Assembly (NCBI GenBank): GCA_009823505.1
Contig: VZQC01009571.1
Location: 521,434 to 585,433 of the forward strand
Reading direction: 5' to 3'
Length of the DNA: 64,000 nucleotides
DNA from: Rhizomys pruinosus
Lineage: Eukaryota > Chordata > Mammalia > Rodentia > Spalacidae
Each line of letters opens with the position of its first letter. Within the stretch, counting starts at the first letter, position 1. Made by a program: the position numbers and the translations under genes. The notes below the pieces were generated by a model. That model saw only the letters and a list, made by a program, of their open reading frames with translations, was not told the origin of the DNA and did not search any database. Of this stretch, positions 1 to 11,229 are shown in pieces.

Positions 1-1920
1 AGTTCACGATTCACCCCTATCTCTCTGCAGCCCTTACATCTACCACGCCTCCTCTTCTGCAGTTTGTTCCTGGGCTTTGGAAAGGGCACAGTGGGAGAAG
101 AAAACAGTCAATTTCTTTGGAGTTGTCATTTTGGACTCCAGTCTGTTCAGGTTGTTTCCTTTTATGGGTTGCGGCTTTTCAGTGATACCTTTTTTATTCA
201 TACTAACAAAGCACAAGCTATTGGATGTACAGGCATTTAAGCAGTACTAATTATTATGTCAAGAGCTAAGCTGTGAGCATAGACACAGATGCTTGGTTGG
301 TATGCTAATCCCAAAACTGTGGTTTTCTCAATGAAGTGACAAGTTCTATTGTGGCTTTAACATCTCCCCCACAGGACATATCTTGTGGCTCTGCTGTGAG
401 TTACTTCCTCATGGAGAGAGCTAATAGCCAAATATATTCTAGGATATTATAGACACTTGGCTGCCACTGTGCACAGTACTCCAGGCTGTTGAGGTGTAGC
501 TGATATTGACATAGGATCTCCTTTTTGTCTCAGGGAGACCAATATTTTTGTTGTGTTTAGTGGCCCTTTGGTATACGTCTCTGGCATGTTCAGAGCCAGT
601 TGTATGCTAGCAAGTGACGACTCATAACATTTTTCATGCTCACACCAGGTCTTCACAACAGGAACCTTTACTGCCTTTTCCTCTGCATATATCCCACTTA
701 TAGGGAAAAGGCCTTTATAATTGGGGCGGGCTTGAATCCCAGCCAACATCTCTAGGCAGTAAGTTCATTGCTGTCAGAGCTTTCCTGTATAATATATTTT
801 GCTTAATTTTTTTTTTTACTAAATTATACACTTTATAAGTATTTGGCTCTAGATAGAGAAAATCCTTTCACAGTTCCCTGCCTATCAGTCCAATTTAAAA
901 GGGTAGTTATGCCTGTTTAATAGGAAATTACCACTGTGAACAAATTGGCTCTAAGTTTACAGTTAGGGAGTTGTTCATTTACCATCATGTTTTTTCTTTT
1001 CTTATAAAGGGGGAAAGAGGTAGGAATGTTTCTCAGTATCTGGAAGTAAACTCATTAGGCCCATATAAACCAGTTAACCCCAAAGTATTATTCAGAGAGA
1101 TGCTTCAGTGTTGGTGACTCAGGCAGTCTGAGTTCCTCTTTCTTTAATGTTGCATATGGGTCAACCTCTCTGCTGGCCATTCCCAGTCCATCCTGCATAG
1201 CCATAAGTTGTATGTTTTCAGGCATTTAGATTGGTGGATTTTTGTGGGAACATAAATTTCTCCTCCATTGTTAGTTTCAAGCTCAGAAAAATGAAATTTA
1301 TCAATAGATTGGACACAGAGTTTTCCATTTGTATCCAGAAAGGAAGTACCACCACCTCCCACTCCCTCTTTTTTTTTTTTTTTTTTTTAGGTTTTTATGT
1401 TTTGACCTATAGATGCCTAAGTTGTATTACACATACCCATAAACAGGAGCCAAGGCATAAGCTTTCATTAAATTTACCCAAACTGTTTCTCATTGACTGT
1501 ATGCTACTTATTTGGGAAGGAAATTTAAGCTTAGTTCCTTTAAATTGCCCTACAAGTAAAAGAAAGTGTTATAATGTTATGTTGTATAATTCAGAAAAAT
1601 ATAGGGGCCATTTGTGTACCTTAACCCAATAAAAATTATAAAACAATTAACATTTTATATTCCCAATTAGTTCAATTGTATTACCATTTCCACCAAAACC
1701 TACACCTAAATTTAACTAATCTAAACAATTCACTAAGCCTTACAATATCTTATACTTCTCAACATGTTTTTTTAAATGTTTGCTATGAGAAAACTTGGTT
1801 TGCAATAGTAGGTCTATACCCTTGTTTATTGGTGTGTTAGTCAAAAGGTAAAATAATAAATTGGTTAACAATAAGCTCAAATTGGGAAATGGCTATGAAG
1901 AAAAGTTACTGTTGATGAGA
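1..1920. other. Unassigned AT-rich sequence
   Basis: No recognised gene or repeat. Two modest minus-strand open frames lie at 447-749 and 1144-1362, and a second minus frame near 1,110-1,230 also reads open, but none matches a family I know. Short poly-T runs occur near 809 and 1,371. A degenerate retroelement is possible but not shown. Confidence 0.4.
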
Positions 1921-1932
1921 TAAGAAAAGTCA

Positions 1933-2090
1933 GTTGAGACCAGGCATAGTGGTGTACACCTTTGATCCTAGCACTCAGGAGGCAGAGGTAGGTGGATCTC
2001 TGTGAGTTCAAGGCCAGCCTGGTCTACAGAGTGAGTTCCACGCCATCTGGGGCTACAGGGAGACCCTGTCTCAAAAACACCCAAAAAGGA
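1933..2090 (+). mobile_element. B1 SINE with target-site duplication
   Basis: This is a 7SL-derived B1 element in forward orientation, with the conserved centre (GTTCAAGGCCAGCCTGGTCT) and an A-rich tail. An 11-bp direct repeat, AAGAAAAGTCA, flanks it at 1922-1932 and 2091-2101. B1 copies are moved by L1 proteins. Confidence 0.93.
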
Positions 2091-2199
2091 AAGAAAAGTC
2101 ACCCCTTGAGACTTGCTTTAAATAGGTGGTCAGGGAGGTCTTGGGGGGCAGGGCTTAAGAATAGGGATCACAGTTTAATGGAGCCTTAAGAACAAGGAA

Positions 2200-3010
2200 G
2201 GGCTTTAGATTTAGCAGTGTATTGCAGAGAGGGGTTCAGTATGCTGTAAAATTATATGACCCCAAGATCTGGGAACATAGGTGTGAAGTGCACACAGCAA
2301 CATCTCTCGCACTGAGGAATTTCCATTCTTAGGGGCTATAGTCAGATTTACTGCATTGTCAATGTCTATCTTTGCCCTGGAACATGCAGTTAAAGCCAGT
2401 GCAAAAGAAGAGAAGTCTGATCGCTGGCGGGGTAACAAAATAGCCTGGGACAGCTGGGGATAGTCTGATGTGCATCTGATTTCTCTCATCCAGTGACGTG
2501 CAGGCCGCAAAGCTGACAGTGAACTTCAATGTGTAGAGCACCTCCTAGAGCACTGTCAAAGACAGGAGAGTTGTTACTGAAGAAAGACACGCCTGGAGGA
2601 AGAGCTCCTGGAAACTTAATTCTAGAAAGGATGAGTGAAGTAATGACAATTTGATAAAATGACTGCAGCCTCTCCGAACTGAAAACCAGGGAAGGGCCAT
2701 GGAAGAACTCTAGACACCAACGTAGATCTAAGGGAATATAATTACCGTATATCATGAAGTTCTGGGAAAGGAGGCTCACACAAGTCAGAAACGTGTAAGC
2801 TAAGAGGAAATAGTAATGCCTCAATTATGTTAGGTCTGTTTCTAGGAAAGGAAACAAATAGTACAAGGGAGAGAGAATTAGGTGAGTAGAAGGAAACAGG
2901 GGAGAGAGAGGGGACTCAAAGGAGGTTTAGACACTAGCGTAAGAAATAGGACTGAGCCACACAAGTAAAAGATAGGTATTGGGAAATTTGCCTCTAAACT
3001 CTGATACACT
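2200..3010. other. Unassigned sequence
   Basis: No recognisable element. Overlapping minus-strand frames at 2211-2824 are open by chance or come from decayed sequence. I see no domain in them. Confidence 0.4.
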
Positions 3011-3028
3011 GATAGAGTAATCATTTTT

Positions 3029-3177
3029 TTTTCTGTCTTTTCGAGACAGGGTCTCCCTGTAGCCCCAGCTGTCCTGGAACTCGCTCTGTAGACCAGGCTG
3101 GCCTTGAACTCACAAAGATCCACCTGCCTCTGCCTCCCAAGTGCTAGGATTAAAGGCATGCGCCACCACGTCCGGCC
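3029..3177 (-). mobile_element. B1 SINE, near full length, perfect TSD
   Basis: Reverse-oriented B1 with its poly-A tail seen as T on the plus strand at 3024-3032. It runs to the B1 5' end (GGCCGGACG on the minus strand). The 16-bp duplication TAGAGTAATCATTTTT is perfect at 3013-3028 and 3178-3193, so the insertion is young or well preserved. Confidence 0.96.
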
Positions 3178-3193
3178 TAGAGTAATCATTTTT

Positions 3194-4215
3194 AAAAAGC
3201 TGGGTTTTATTTAACACAGTTAAATTGATCTGCTTTTACTTTCCTATAAAATTTTCTTGGCATAGAAATTTGTGGCATTCACCTCACTTGGCATTCTAAC
3301 AGTATTTTCCCAAAGCCAGTTTTGCTTTACATAAGATTCAGAGGGAAAGTATTGACGTAAAAACTTATTTTCAACAATACTTATATTTTTATTGATACCA
3401 GGTTTATGTTTTACAGCTCCTATAGGACCTTATGTTCTTTCTTTTCTTAGGACCTTGTGTGGGCTGAGATCATGTAAGGTGGCTTCATTCACATGTCAAC
3501 AAATTCAATTGGAATAGGAAGCTCAGCCCCCATGCTGTTCCCTCCCTTCGCTAGAAAGCGGCAGGAGCTGCTCCTGAGGCAGAGCTTTGGACAAAGCCTT
3601 CATTGCTTTTGCACTGTAATATAGTTTTATGACAAATTTAAAGTCATATTTTACTACTAATTTTTGAGCCTTCTGTGTACATTCAGATCACTGTTTCCTA
3701 AATAAGCTGAAGAGCTGAACTTGTCATTATTTTTGTGAATAACATGTATGTACCCATACATGTATGATTATCTTCTATCTTGGCTATCTGAAAAACACCC
3801 AGGATGAGGAAGTCATGTGTGCTCACCAGGGATAGAGATCTGGATGAAATCACACCTTTTATAAGTATCCTAACTCCAGGTCAGTCAAGGATGTGTTATA
3901 CATGGACTTTTCAATCAAGAAAAGATGCACATTAAGTTAATGATTTCTTCTGGATGTAGTGGATAGTGGACATCAATATGTACACACATACATGCTGTTG
4001 GTAAACTAGATTCCTATTATCTTGAAGAAACTCTGCATAGCAAGCTTCCTATATGCAGCCCCTACCCAAGCTAGTTTACACATGTGCTTCTAGAAGAGAG
4101 CAGATAGATGTCTCCTCCTGCAAAGTCCTACAGGGTATCAGCTAACTACAGCAACCATCATTTTTCTTCAGCATTGTCTAAGGAGAGGTGTTGGAAAGAG
4201 GATGTAGAGTGTTAT
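3194..4215. other. Unique AT-rich sequence
   Basis: No gene or repeat recognised in this stretch. Confidence 0.45.
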
Positions 4216-4221
4216 AGTTAA

Positions 4222-4376
4222 GGGGGTGGAGAGAAGGTTCAGTGGTTAAGAGTGATTACCCATGTTCCAGCACCCACATGACAGCTAACAATCTGTCTCT
4301 AGTTCCAGGGGATCTGATGTCTTCTGGTCTCAGTGTGTACTTGGTGTACTTACATACATGTAGGGAAACACTCTTC
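4222..4376 (+). mobile_element. B2-type SINE, degenerate
   Basis: The tRNA-derived head (GGAGAGAAGGTTCAGTGGTT) is followed by the B2 body (CAGCACCCACATGACAGCTA, then TTCCAGGGGATCTGATG). The tail is weak and no clean target duplication was seen. Confidence 0.8.
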
Positions 4377-4591
4377 AGCAATAGAGTCTCACCATCAAGT
4401 TCCAGTGAGTAATCGAAAGCAGAGGCAATGTCCAGTATTGTGTGATGGTGTATGGGAGCCCCTGATCGACAGCTTCAAAAAAGGGAGGTGCATCCCTGGC
4501 CTTGGGCTTTGGCCTATGGTGTCCCACAAGGGCAATGACCTTCAATGACCTTGTTGTAAGGTAATTCTTTCAAATTTTTATAATATATATA

Positions 4592-4677
4592 TATTCTTTT
4601 TGAGACAGGGTTTCCCTTTAGTCCCAGCTGTCCTGGAACTCACTCTGTAGACCAGGCTGGCCTTGAACTCACAAAGN
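4592..4677 (-). mobile_element. B1 SINE cut short at an ambiguous base
   Basis: A reverse B1 reads normally from its T-rich end through CCTTGAACTCACAAAG and then stops at an n at 4677. The remaining half (about 60 bp, the B1 5' end) is missing and unrelated sequence follows. The n probably marks an assembly join or gap rather than a real truncation. Confidence 0.85.
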
Positions 4678-5502
4678 ATATGTCAATATAGCACACTCAT
4701 GATAATTTAGTAAGTTTATAATAGAATATATTTTATGAATCAGGTCTCTAGTGAGAGAATGTCTAGTTTGAAGGTACATCAAGACTATACACCTTTCTAA
4801 ACCTTTCTAAAGTTTTTCCTACTCATTTTATGTTATTTGTATGCATTAAGGAAATGCAACATGATCTCTCCTCAGAAAAAATGAAGTATAAGACACACTA
4901 CTATTACCTCTAAGTAGCATGCTGTGGAGAGGCTCCACGTTTATCATGAATAACTGAAACTTCTAGCACACTGACAGTCTTCTTCCTTGTTTTAACTTCT
5001 ACTTTTGCCTTTTGACCCTGCTAATCACCTTTTAACACCCTGTAGTTAATTTTGCCATTTTAGATTTCATACAGAAATAAAATCTGACAGTATTTTCCCT
5101 CCTGTTCCAAGTTGATTTCACTTGGGTTGCAGTCTTCCAGGTCTGGTCCTGCTGTCCCAAGGGACAAGATTCCCTTCCTTGTTCAGTGATGAGCAACACA
5201 GTATATACATACATATTAACTTCATCCATTCATCTCTTAATGGACATTTAGATTGTTGCTATTCCTTTCAAAGTTTGTAACTAACTTGAAGTTGCAAATT
5301 CTCAGCAAGGAGGTAACAATCCCTGGACATACTTCCTTACTTGTTTGATAAGGTGCTGAACTTTTGTGTGTTGTATGTTTTTTAAAGCCTGAGAACACTG
5401 CTAGTACATAATCATAATGTTGCATCCAACATTCTGAAATAATATTTAGAATAAAATAAAACCTTCTTAATTCATCTCCAAAGAGAAAAAGTTAATGTGA
5501 AA
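4678..5502. other. Unassigned sequence
   Basis: No gene or clear repeat is seen. Open frames at 5032-5425 on the minus strand have no recognisable content. Confidence 0.4.
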
Positions 5503-5530
5503 CAGGTTAACTGTTTTTGTTTTTGTTTTT

Positions 5531-5696
5531 TGTGGTGGTGCACGCCTTTAATCCTAGCACTTGGGAGGCAGAGGCAGGCGGATCTTTGTGAGTTCAAGGC
5601 CAGCCTGGTCTACAATGTGAGTTCCAGTACAGCAGGGGCTACAGGGAGACCCTGTCTCGAAAAGACCAAAAAAATAAATAAATAAAAATAAAATGC
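5531..5696 (+). mobile_element. B1 SINE inside the composite block
   Basis: Plus-oriented B1 lacking its first few bases (it starts near TGGTGGTGCACGCC), followed by an A/T-rich tail (AAATAAATAAATAAAAA). It sits directly against the T-rich run that appears to be the tail of the minus-strand composite insertion. I saw no separate duplication of its own. Confidence 0.88.
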
Positions 5697-5802
5697 AAAA
5701 TGCATTTAGTCCAACCTTAAAAGTCCCCATAGTGTTTACCAGTTTCAATTCTATTCAAAAGTCTATAGTCCAAAATCTCTTCTGAGACACAGGCCAATCT
5801 CT
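5697..5802 (-). mobile_element. MaLR-internal-like fragment, 3' piece
   Basis: On the minus strand this continues the sequence at 7471-8045 after the L1 is removed. I recall the text around GGTTGGACTAAATGCATTTT as typical of the internal region just upstream of rodent MaLR 3' LTRs. The family assignment is from memory and needs a repeat-library check. Confidence 0.5.
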
Positions 5803-7461
5803 TTTTTTTTTTTTTATTGTATTTATTTATTTATTTTTAACAAATCTAGACCCGTGTTCCCGCTCATTCCCCCACCCCGTCAGAGCTCGTGCATTCTGCC
5901 AAACATGCTTTCCATCTCTTAGTCTTTCTCAATATTTTCCATGGGGACGTTGACTGTTTTGAGCAGAAGTTCACTGTTTCAGTCAGTTCTTTGATGCAGT
6001 ATTTTCTGTTGTTGTTGTTGTTTCCAAAATGCATTATGTCCAAATGCTTTGTACAGAAGCTCAGGGGGCCCTACACAAGAAATACTTACAACTGGGTAAT
6101 TGGCACTAGCATCCACAGATGAGGGATACCATTCGTCGTTTGTTTTTCTGGGACTGTGTTACTTCACTCAGCATGATGTCCTCTAGCTCCAGCCATTTTC
6201 CTGCAAAGCTCGTGATGTCGTCTTTCTTTACTGCTGCATAGAACTCCATTGTGTAGATGTACCACATTTTCTCTATCCACTCGTCAGTTGAGGGGCATTT
6301 AGGTTGGTTCCAGCTCTTTGCTATTGTGAAGAGAGCTGAAATAAACATGGCCGTGCATGTATCTCTGTGGTGGCGTAAGTCTTGAGGGTACATGCCCAGG
6401 AGTGGTATGGCTGGGTCGGGTGGCAAGTTCATTCCAAGTCTTCCAAGGGTTCTCCACACTGCTTTCCATAGTGGCTGTACGAGTTTACATTCCCACCAGC
6501 AGTGGATGAGTGTTCCCCTTTCCCCACAACCTCTCCAGCACTTGGTATCATTTGTTTTCTTGATCCTAGCCAGTCTTACTGGAGTAAGATGATATCTTAA
6601 AGTGGTTTTGATTTGCATTTCCTTAATGATTAGTGATGTTGAGCAGTTCTTGAGGTGTTTCTCAGACATCTCTAATTCCTCGCTTGTGAAGTCTCTGTTC
6701 AGTTCTTTGCTCCATCTATTGAGTGGGTCGTTTGTTTTCTTTTTTCTTTGTTTTTTGAGTAGTTTATATATTCTGGAAATCAATGCTTTGTCAGATGTAT
6801 CTGCAGTGAAGGTTTCCTCCCACTCTGTGGGATTTCTCTTCACTTCCTTGATTGTTTCTTTTGATGTACAGAAGCTTTTGAGTTTGATGAGGTCCCATTT
6901 GTCAATTGTTGACCTTAATTCTTGTGCAGCTGCTGTCTGATTTAGGAAGTCTTTTCCTACGCCTATGTCTTGTAGTCTGCTGCCAACTTTTTCTTCTATC
7001 ACCTTCAGAGTTTGGGGTTTCACGTTGAGGTCTTTAATCCATCTGGAGTTGACTTTTGTACAGGGCGAGAGGTAGGGGTTTAATTTCATTCTTCTACAAG
7101 TGGTGATCCAGTTTTGCCAACACCACTTGCTGAAGATGCTGTCTTTTCTCCATTGTGGTTTCTTGGCCCCCTTGTCAAATATGAGATGGCTGAAATTGTA
7201 TGTGCTCAGATTTGGATCTTCGGTTTTGTTCCATTGGTCAACAGGTCTGTTTTTGTGCCAGTACCAGGCTGTTTTTATGACTATAGCCCTGTAGTATAGT
7301 TTAAAATCTGGTATAGAGATCCCTCCTGTGTAGCTCTTTTCACTCAGGATTGATTTGGCTATTCGGGGTCTTTTGTTTCTCCAAATGAATTTAAGAACTT
7401 TTGTTTTCAAGCCTGTGAAGAAACTCTTGGGGATTTTGATTGGGATTGCATTAAATCTATA
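5803..7461 (-). mobile_element. LINE-1, 5'-truncated, recent; ORF2 C-terminal part open
   Basis: The poly-A tail (T on plus, 5802-5814) is followed by the L1 3' UTR (to about 6,105) and an uninterrupted ORF2 C-terminal reading frame at 6106-7464, about 452 codons with no stop. The frame carries the cysteine-rich C-terminal pattern C-x3-C-x7-H-x4-C ([18 protein letters not shown]) near residue 310 and ends in LICGC. The endonuclease and the catalytic RT region are absent, so it cannot move itself. A 9-bp direct repeat, CAATCTCTT, at 5795-5803 and 7462-7470 marks its insertion into MaLR-like sequence. The lack of stops over about 1.36 kb suggests recent insertion. Confidence 0.92.
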
Positions 7462-7470
7462 CAATCTCTT

Positions 7471-8045
7471 AACTGTAAGTTCCTATAAAATCAAAAGGCA
7501 AATTACATACTCCCAACATAGAGTGGAACTGAATACACATTCCCATTCCAAAAGGGAGGAATAGAGGCATAGTGAGGAAATACTGGACCAAAACAAGACC
7601 AAAAACCAGCAGGGAAAACACCAAGTCCAGTAGCTCCACATACAACTTCTGGGACTTGACTTCCAAAGGGCTTAGATGGCTCAGCTCTTCCAGCTTTGTT
7701 TGCAACATACATCTCTTTCTTAGGCTGGTACCACCCCCTGTATGCAGCTCTCCTTGGCAAATATCTCACAGGTCTGGCATCTCGAATGTCTTCTTGGGGG
7801 TCTCCGGTGCCAACCAGACTTCACATTCACAGCTTCACGAAATGGCCTATCAGGGCTTTCTTTATGCAGTGACACCACCCCTGCTGCACTCTGCCTTGCC
7901 TCGGCTGCTCTCGGAATCCATGGAGGAAGAACTGAAGACCCCTCCACTCTTGCAAACTTCATGCCTCTAAAGCCAGCACCATGTGAATTAAACTGCCAAG
8001 TTTGGCTGCAAGTTTGGGATGGACCCTGGCCTATTTCAACCACAC
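7471..8045 (-). mobile_element. MaLR-internal-like fragment, 5' piece
   Basis: This is the 5' part of the minus-strand composite insertion. Several frames are open (for example 7503-7769 and 7720-8043 on the minus strand), but none shows a known domain. MaLR internal regions are non-coding or strongly decayed, so I treat these frames as chance. Confidence 0.5.
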
Positions 8046-8369
8046 CAGGTTAACTGTTAAGCAGTCAGTGTTATATAAACTGTTTCATCATGGGTAAAAT
8101 TTACATAATGAGTATGGGTAATCTTTCTGATTAGTTTTTCTAGACTTAACAATGATTTAATAACAGGAAAAACAAAACAAATTGCTTTTATTCTTGCATG
8201 TACAATAAACAAGTGCTGTCAGGTAGTAAGTAAGAACAATACAATGTTATGTTTATGGCAATTGTTGATGAAAGACATGCAGGGATTTAGTGGAAGATAT
8301 GTGGGCTGAGGGCTAAACAGCGCTCAGATGCAATCCCTTATGATTTGGTGTGGCAAGTTTCTTTGCGTC

Positions 8370-8525
8370 CCTGTGTTGCTTTGTCTTTGTATTTGACATG
8401 GTTATGTGGCACTTAGCTTGAGAGTTGTTTTGATAATGAGAGATAATATTAGAAAGTGTCTGGCATAGCATAAGACATGAAATTGAAGCTCAATTGTCAA
8501 ATATTAATATTAGTGCCATTACCTA
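8370..8525 (+). repeat. Possible MIR fragment
   Basis: The stretch GTGTCTGGCATAGCATAAG followed by a weak run toward ATTAATATTAGTGCC resembles the 3' part of the ancient MIR SINE. It is divergent and only tentatively assigned. Confidence 0.35.
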
Positions 8526-8619
8526 CAAATTGAGATAAAGAAAAAGGAGAAAGCAAATGTGTGACGATGGGCTCAGAATAATGCAGCATGGGTTATGCCA
8601 AATCTCTCTGAAGTATTTT

Positions 8620-8808
8620 TATTTTTAAATTATGTATCTGTGTGTGTGTGTACTTGTGCACCTAAGTGCAGGTGCATTTGGAGACCAGAATAGAACTTCA
8701 GATCCCCTGACAGTAGATGGTTGTGAGCCACCTGGTGTGGGTGCTGGGAGCAAGAACAGCAACTCCTCTGATCTGCTGAGTTCCCTCTACACTTTGTCTA
8801 CCATTGTA

Positions 8809-8810
<2 letters not shown>
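8620..8810 (-). mobile_element. B2-type SINE, old
   Basis: Antisense B2-like sequence with a GTGTGTGTGTG stretch at its tail side and GTGGGTGCTGGGAGCAAGAA, GATCTGCTGAGTTCCC toward the head. It is diverged from the younger B2 copies in the window. Confidence 0.6.

Positions 8811-8852
<42 letters not shown>
8811..8852. repeat. (AT)21 microsatellite
   Basis: Pure AT dinucleotide run of about 42 bases next to the old B2 element. Confidence 0.97.
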
Positions 8853-8855
<3 letters not shown>

Positions 8856-10800
8856 GAACACAAAGCTGAGTCTTGATTTGGATCAGATTCCCTTGTAGCA
8901 TTCATGTAACTGTCAGGGAAAGGTAGATGTTGCCTTTTATGGCAGATTCCCAACATCTTTCAGACCCTTTGAAAGATTCCACTTGGTTCAAAGCCAAAAT
9001 ACATGGCCACATAGGCTCTGAGACACAGAAGCACAGCCAGACCCTTTCTGCATCTGCTGAAAGACAGAGCATAAATACAAAAGAAAACAGATGATACAAA
9101 TCAACGACCTGAATTTAAAGTTATCATTCTTGAGTAAGTATAAAACTGCCTTTTTGAATTTCAAAGTGTTCTGCTTCCATGAGTATATAGTAATGCTACT
9201 ACCAAACTATAGGACAAAACAGCCAAAAATATAGTACAGGAACCACCTGCTCGAGCCATATCCTATGAGAGCATAAAATCATGAAGTCCGAAGGTCGTTA
9301 GATGAATATGATAAACTTGCACACAACATTTATAATTTCTCTGTCCCTCCCTCTTGGTCACTATTACATTCTCTTCCATGAGAAAATTACAAGTTAATCT
9401 TATCATTATAGAGAAGAAAATACAGACACCATTCTCCCCAGGAAGCTCTGCCTAATACCATCAGTATAATTATGTTCTTATTGATTCAAAGTTAAGATCT
9501 TAATGACTGTAAATGTAAGCCCAGCATAATATATAAAGATTCAGAGGTAGAGCAGCAAGGCTGTCTGTTATTCCTAACATGGAACACTTTTCCTAAATCT
9601 GTGCAACAAACAACAGGTGACCTTTCTTCCTCAGGTATGGTTAAGGAGCACAGCAGGGGGTGTTCAACAGGAAATCAATGCATATGTATTTATCAAATAT
9701 CCACAGCATGTTAAGGACTTTTCACCAATGAGAAAGCTACTACACTCATGATATGAAATTTGTTTTCAGCAACCTCAAATGTCATTATTAACTAGAATAG
9801 CATTCATCAGTGAATAAGAAGAAAACGAGAATATGAAAAGGTTTTGCAAAAGCTAAACCTGAGTTATGATTGTATCAGTTTGTTCAAAATCTAAAAGACT
9901 TGTGAGGGAAGCACTTTGGGAGCTGGGGGGGGGGCTGTATTCTGTTGAAGAGCTTTCATAAACTTTGTCCAAATTTTTAGCTATGGTCTAGGAAGGATAA
10001 CATTCCTAGCACTAGTTTCCACAATATTAAAAGATGGGTTCATAAACATAGAAGTGATACTTTCCATCCAACAAGTAGCACCTTCCTATAAGAGCTGCTC
10101 TCTAGGAGCACTGACATTCCATGGCTTTGGTTTTCCCACCATTGATTCAACAGATTTAATGGCAACAAACTTGTTTCCAAATGGCTGTTACAGTGGTGTA
10201 AAACATTGGCGTCAGAATGAAGCGACATGCTCAGTTTTGAACCCAATGCCTTGCTATTAAATTCAATATTAAATTGAAGTTTACAGCAGCTTCTCTATTG
10301 AAAATCTGTTACTTATGTCTCAGTATTTCATTTCTAAATCTTACTCTTTTGTTCTTTATGGTTAAAATATAAATTGAGAAACTGACATTCAACACCTTTA
10401 CTTTTCCTAGCAAGCATTCTGTCTTCAAATTTTACTGGTACTGAGAGCAGAATGGCAGAGGTGTCTTAAAAATAAGGACAGAGACTTACAGTAAAATTTA
10501 ATGAGTTACATTTTTGAAAAATAAAAGTTCATTCAGTGATTAATTTGCAACATGCAAACTATTTACATACCCTCCAGTCTTTATTACGAGGGCAGCAGCT
10601 GAGGCTTCCTTCGCATCGCCATGAAGATTTAGGGGCAGGAAAAAAGCAAAGCAGACAGGAGGTACAAAGTTCACCGCCCAAGACCAGTTTACAGAATGTG
10701 AAGCTATTCCCGTCCAAAAACATTATCTTCCCACCAGGACACATCTAAATCTCAGTTAATGTACTCTATGCCTTTTCCTGCATTGCTCTTAGAACTGTTC
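8853..10800. other. Unique AT-rich sequence
   Basis: No gene or clear repeat. A run of ten G lies at about 9,926-9,935. Short open frames around 10,040-10,260 and 10,536-10,748 have no recognisable features. Confidence 0.45.
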
Positions 10801-10814
10801 ACTTCTTTTTTATA

Positions 10815-11215
10815 TAGCTTCTTTTTTATTGCTAGAGAATTCCATATATGCATAGAATGCATTTTGATGAAGCCCATGCCCTATTCCCTCTCCTCCAGTT
10901 CTTCCTCTCTGCCCCTGACTACTTTTCCCACCCATCTTCATGTGCCCTTTGCTAAAGCCCATTGAGTCACTGAGTTCACTCAGTGCTGCCTATATACGTC
11001 CAGGTACAGGGCCACCTCCTGGAGCATGAGTAAGACTGTGAGGGCTAGAGGCAGTAGGCATCTGCAACATAACAGTGTCTGCCGACCCCCACAGTGACTT
11101 GGCACACATGAACTCCCAAGGCTGGGACTGCATGCACAAGGCCTACAGGAGGTCAAGGCAACCAGAAGCCTAGCATGGACCAGGGAAGAGAACTCATGAA
11201 GTCCCACTGTTGAGT
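10815..11215 (-). mobile_element. L1-like 3' UTR with an inverted part
   Basis: The stretch 10,815-11,025 reads as the terminal 3' UTR of a rodent L1 in reverse orientation (pyrimidine-rich CCCTCTCCTCC region, then a piece like CCACCTCCTGGAGCATG). From about 11,025 to 11,215 the sequence resembles the more upstream 3' UTR in forward orientation. This arrangement fits an insertion with an inverted 5' part. Assignment is from general resemblance. Confidence 0.5.
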
Positions 11216-11229
11216 TCTTTATGTTAAGA

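Larger units (their letters stand above)
5503..8058 (-). mobile_element. Composite retroposed block with 13-bp TSD
   Basis: The perfect 13-mer CAGGTTAACTGTT lies at 5503-5515 and 8046-8058. Just inside the left copy is a T-rich run (5516-5530), which is an A-rich tail on the minus strand. Read on the minus strand, the block starts at 8,045 with MaLR-internal-like sequence, passes the nested L1, resumes at about 5,795-5,697, and ends in an antisense B1 and the A-rich tail. The simplest reading is a retrocopy of a transcript that joined MaLR-internal sequence to an antisense B1, later hit by an L1. A separate B1 insertion into an older element is the alternative. Confidence 0.65.

Noticed and set aside
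6106..7464. 452-codon open frame as a possible host gene
   Set aside because: It is the C-terminal part of LINE-1 ORF2, truncated, lacking endonuclease and RT catalytic core, with an L1 3' UTR and poly-A behind it.
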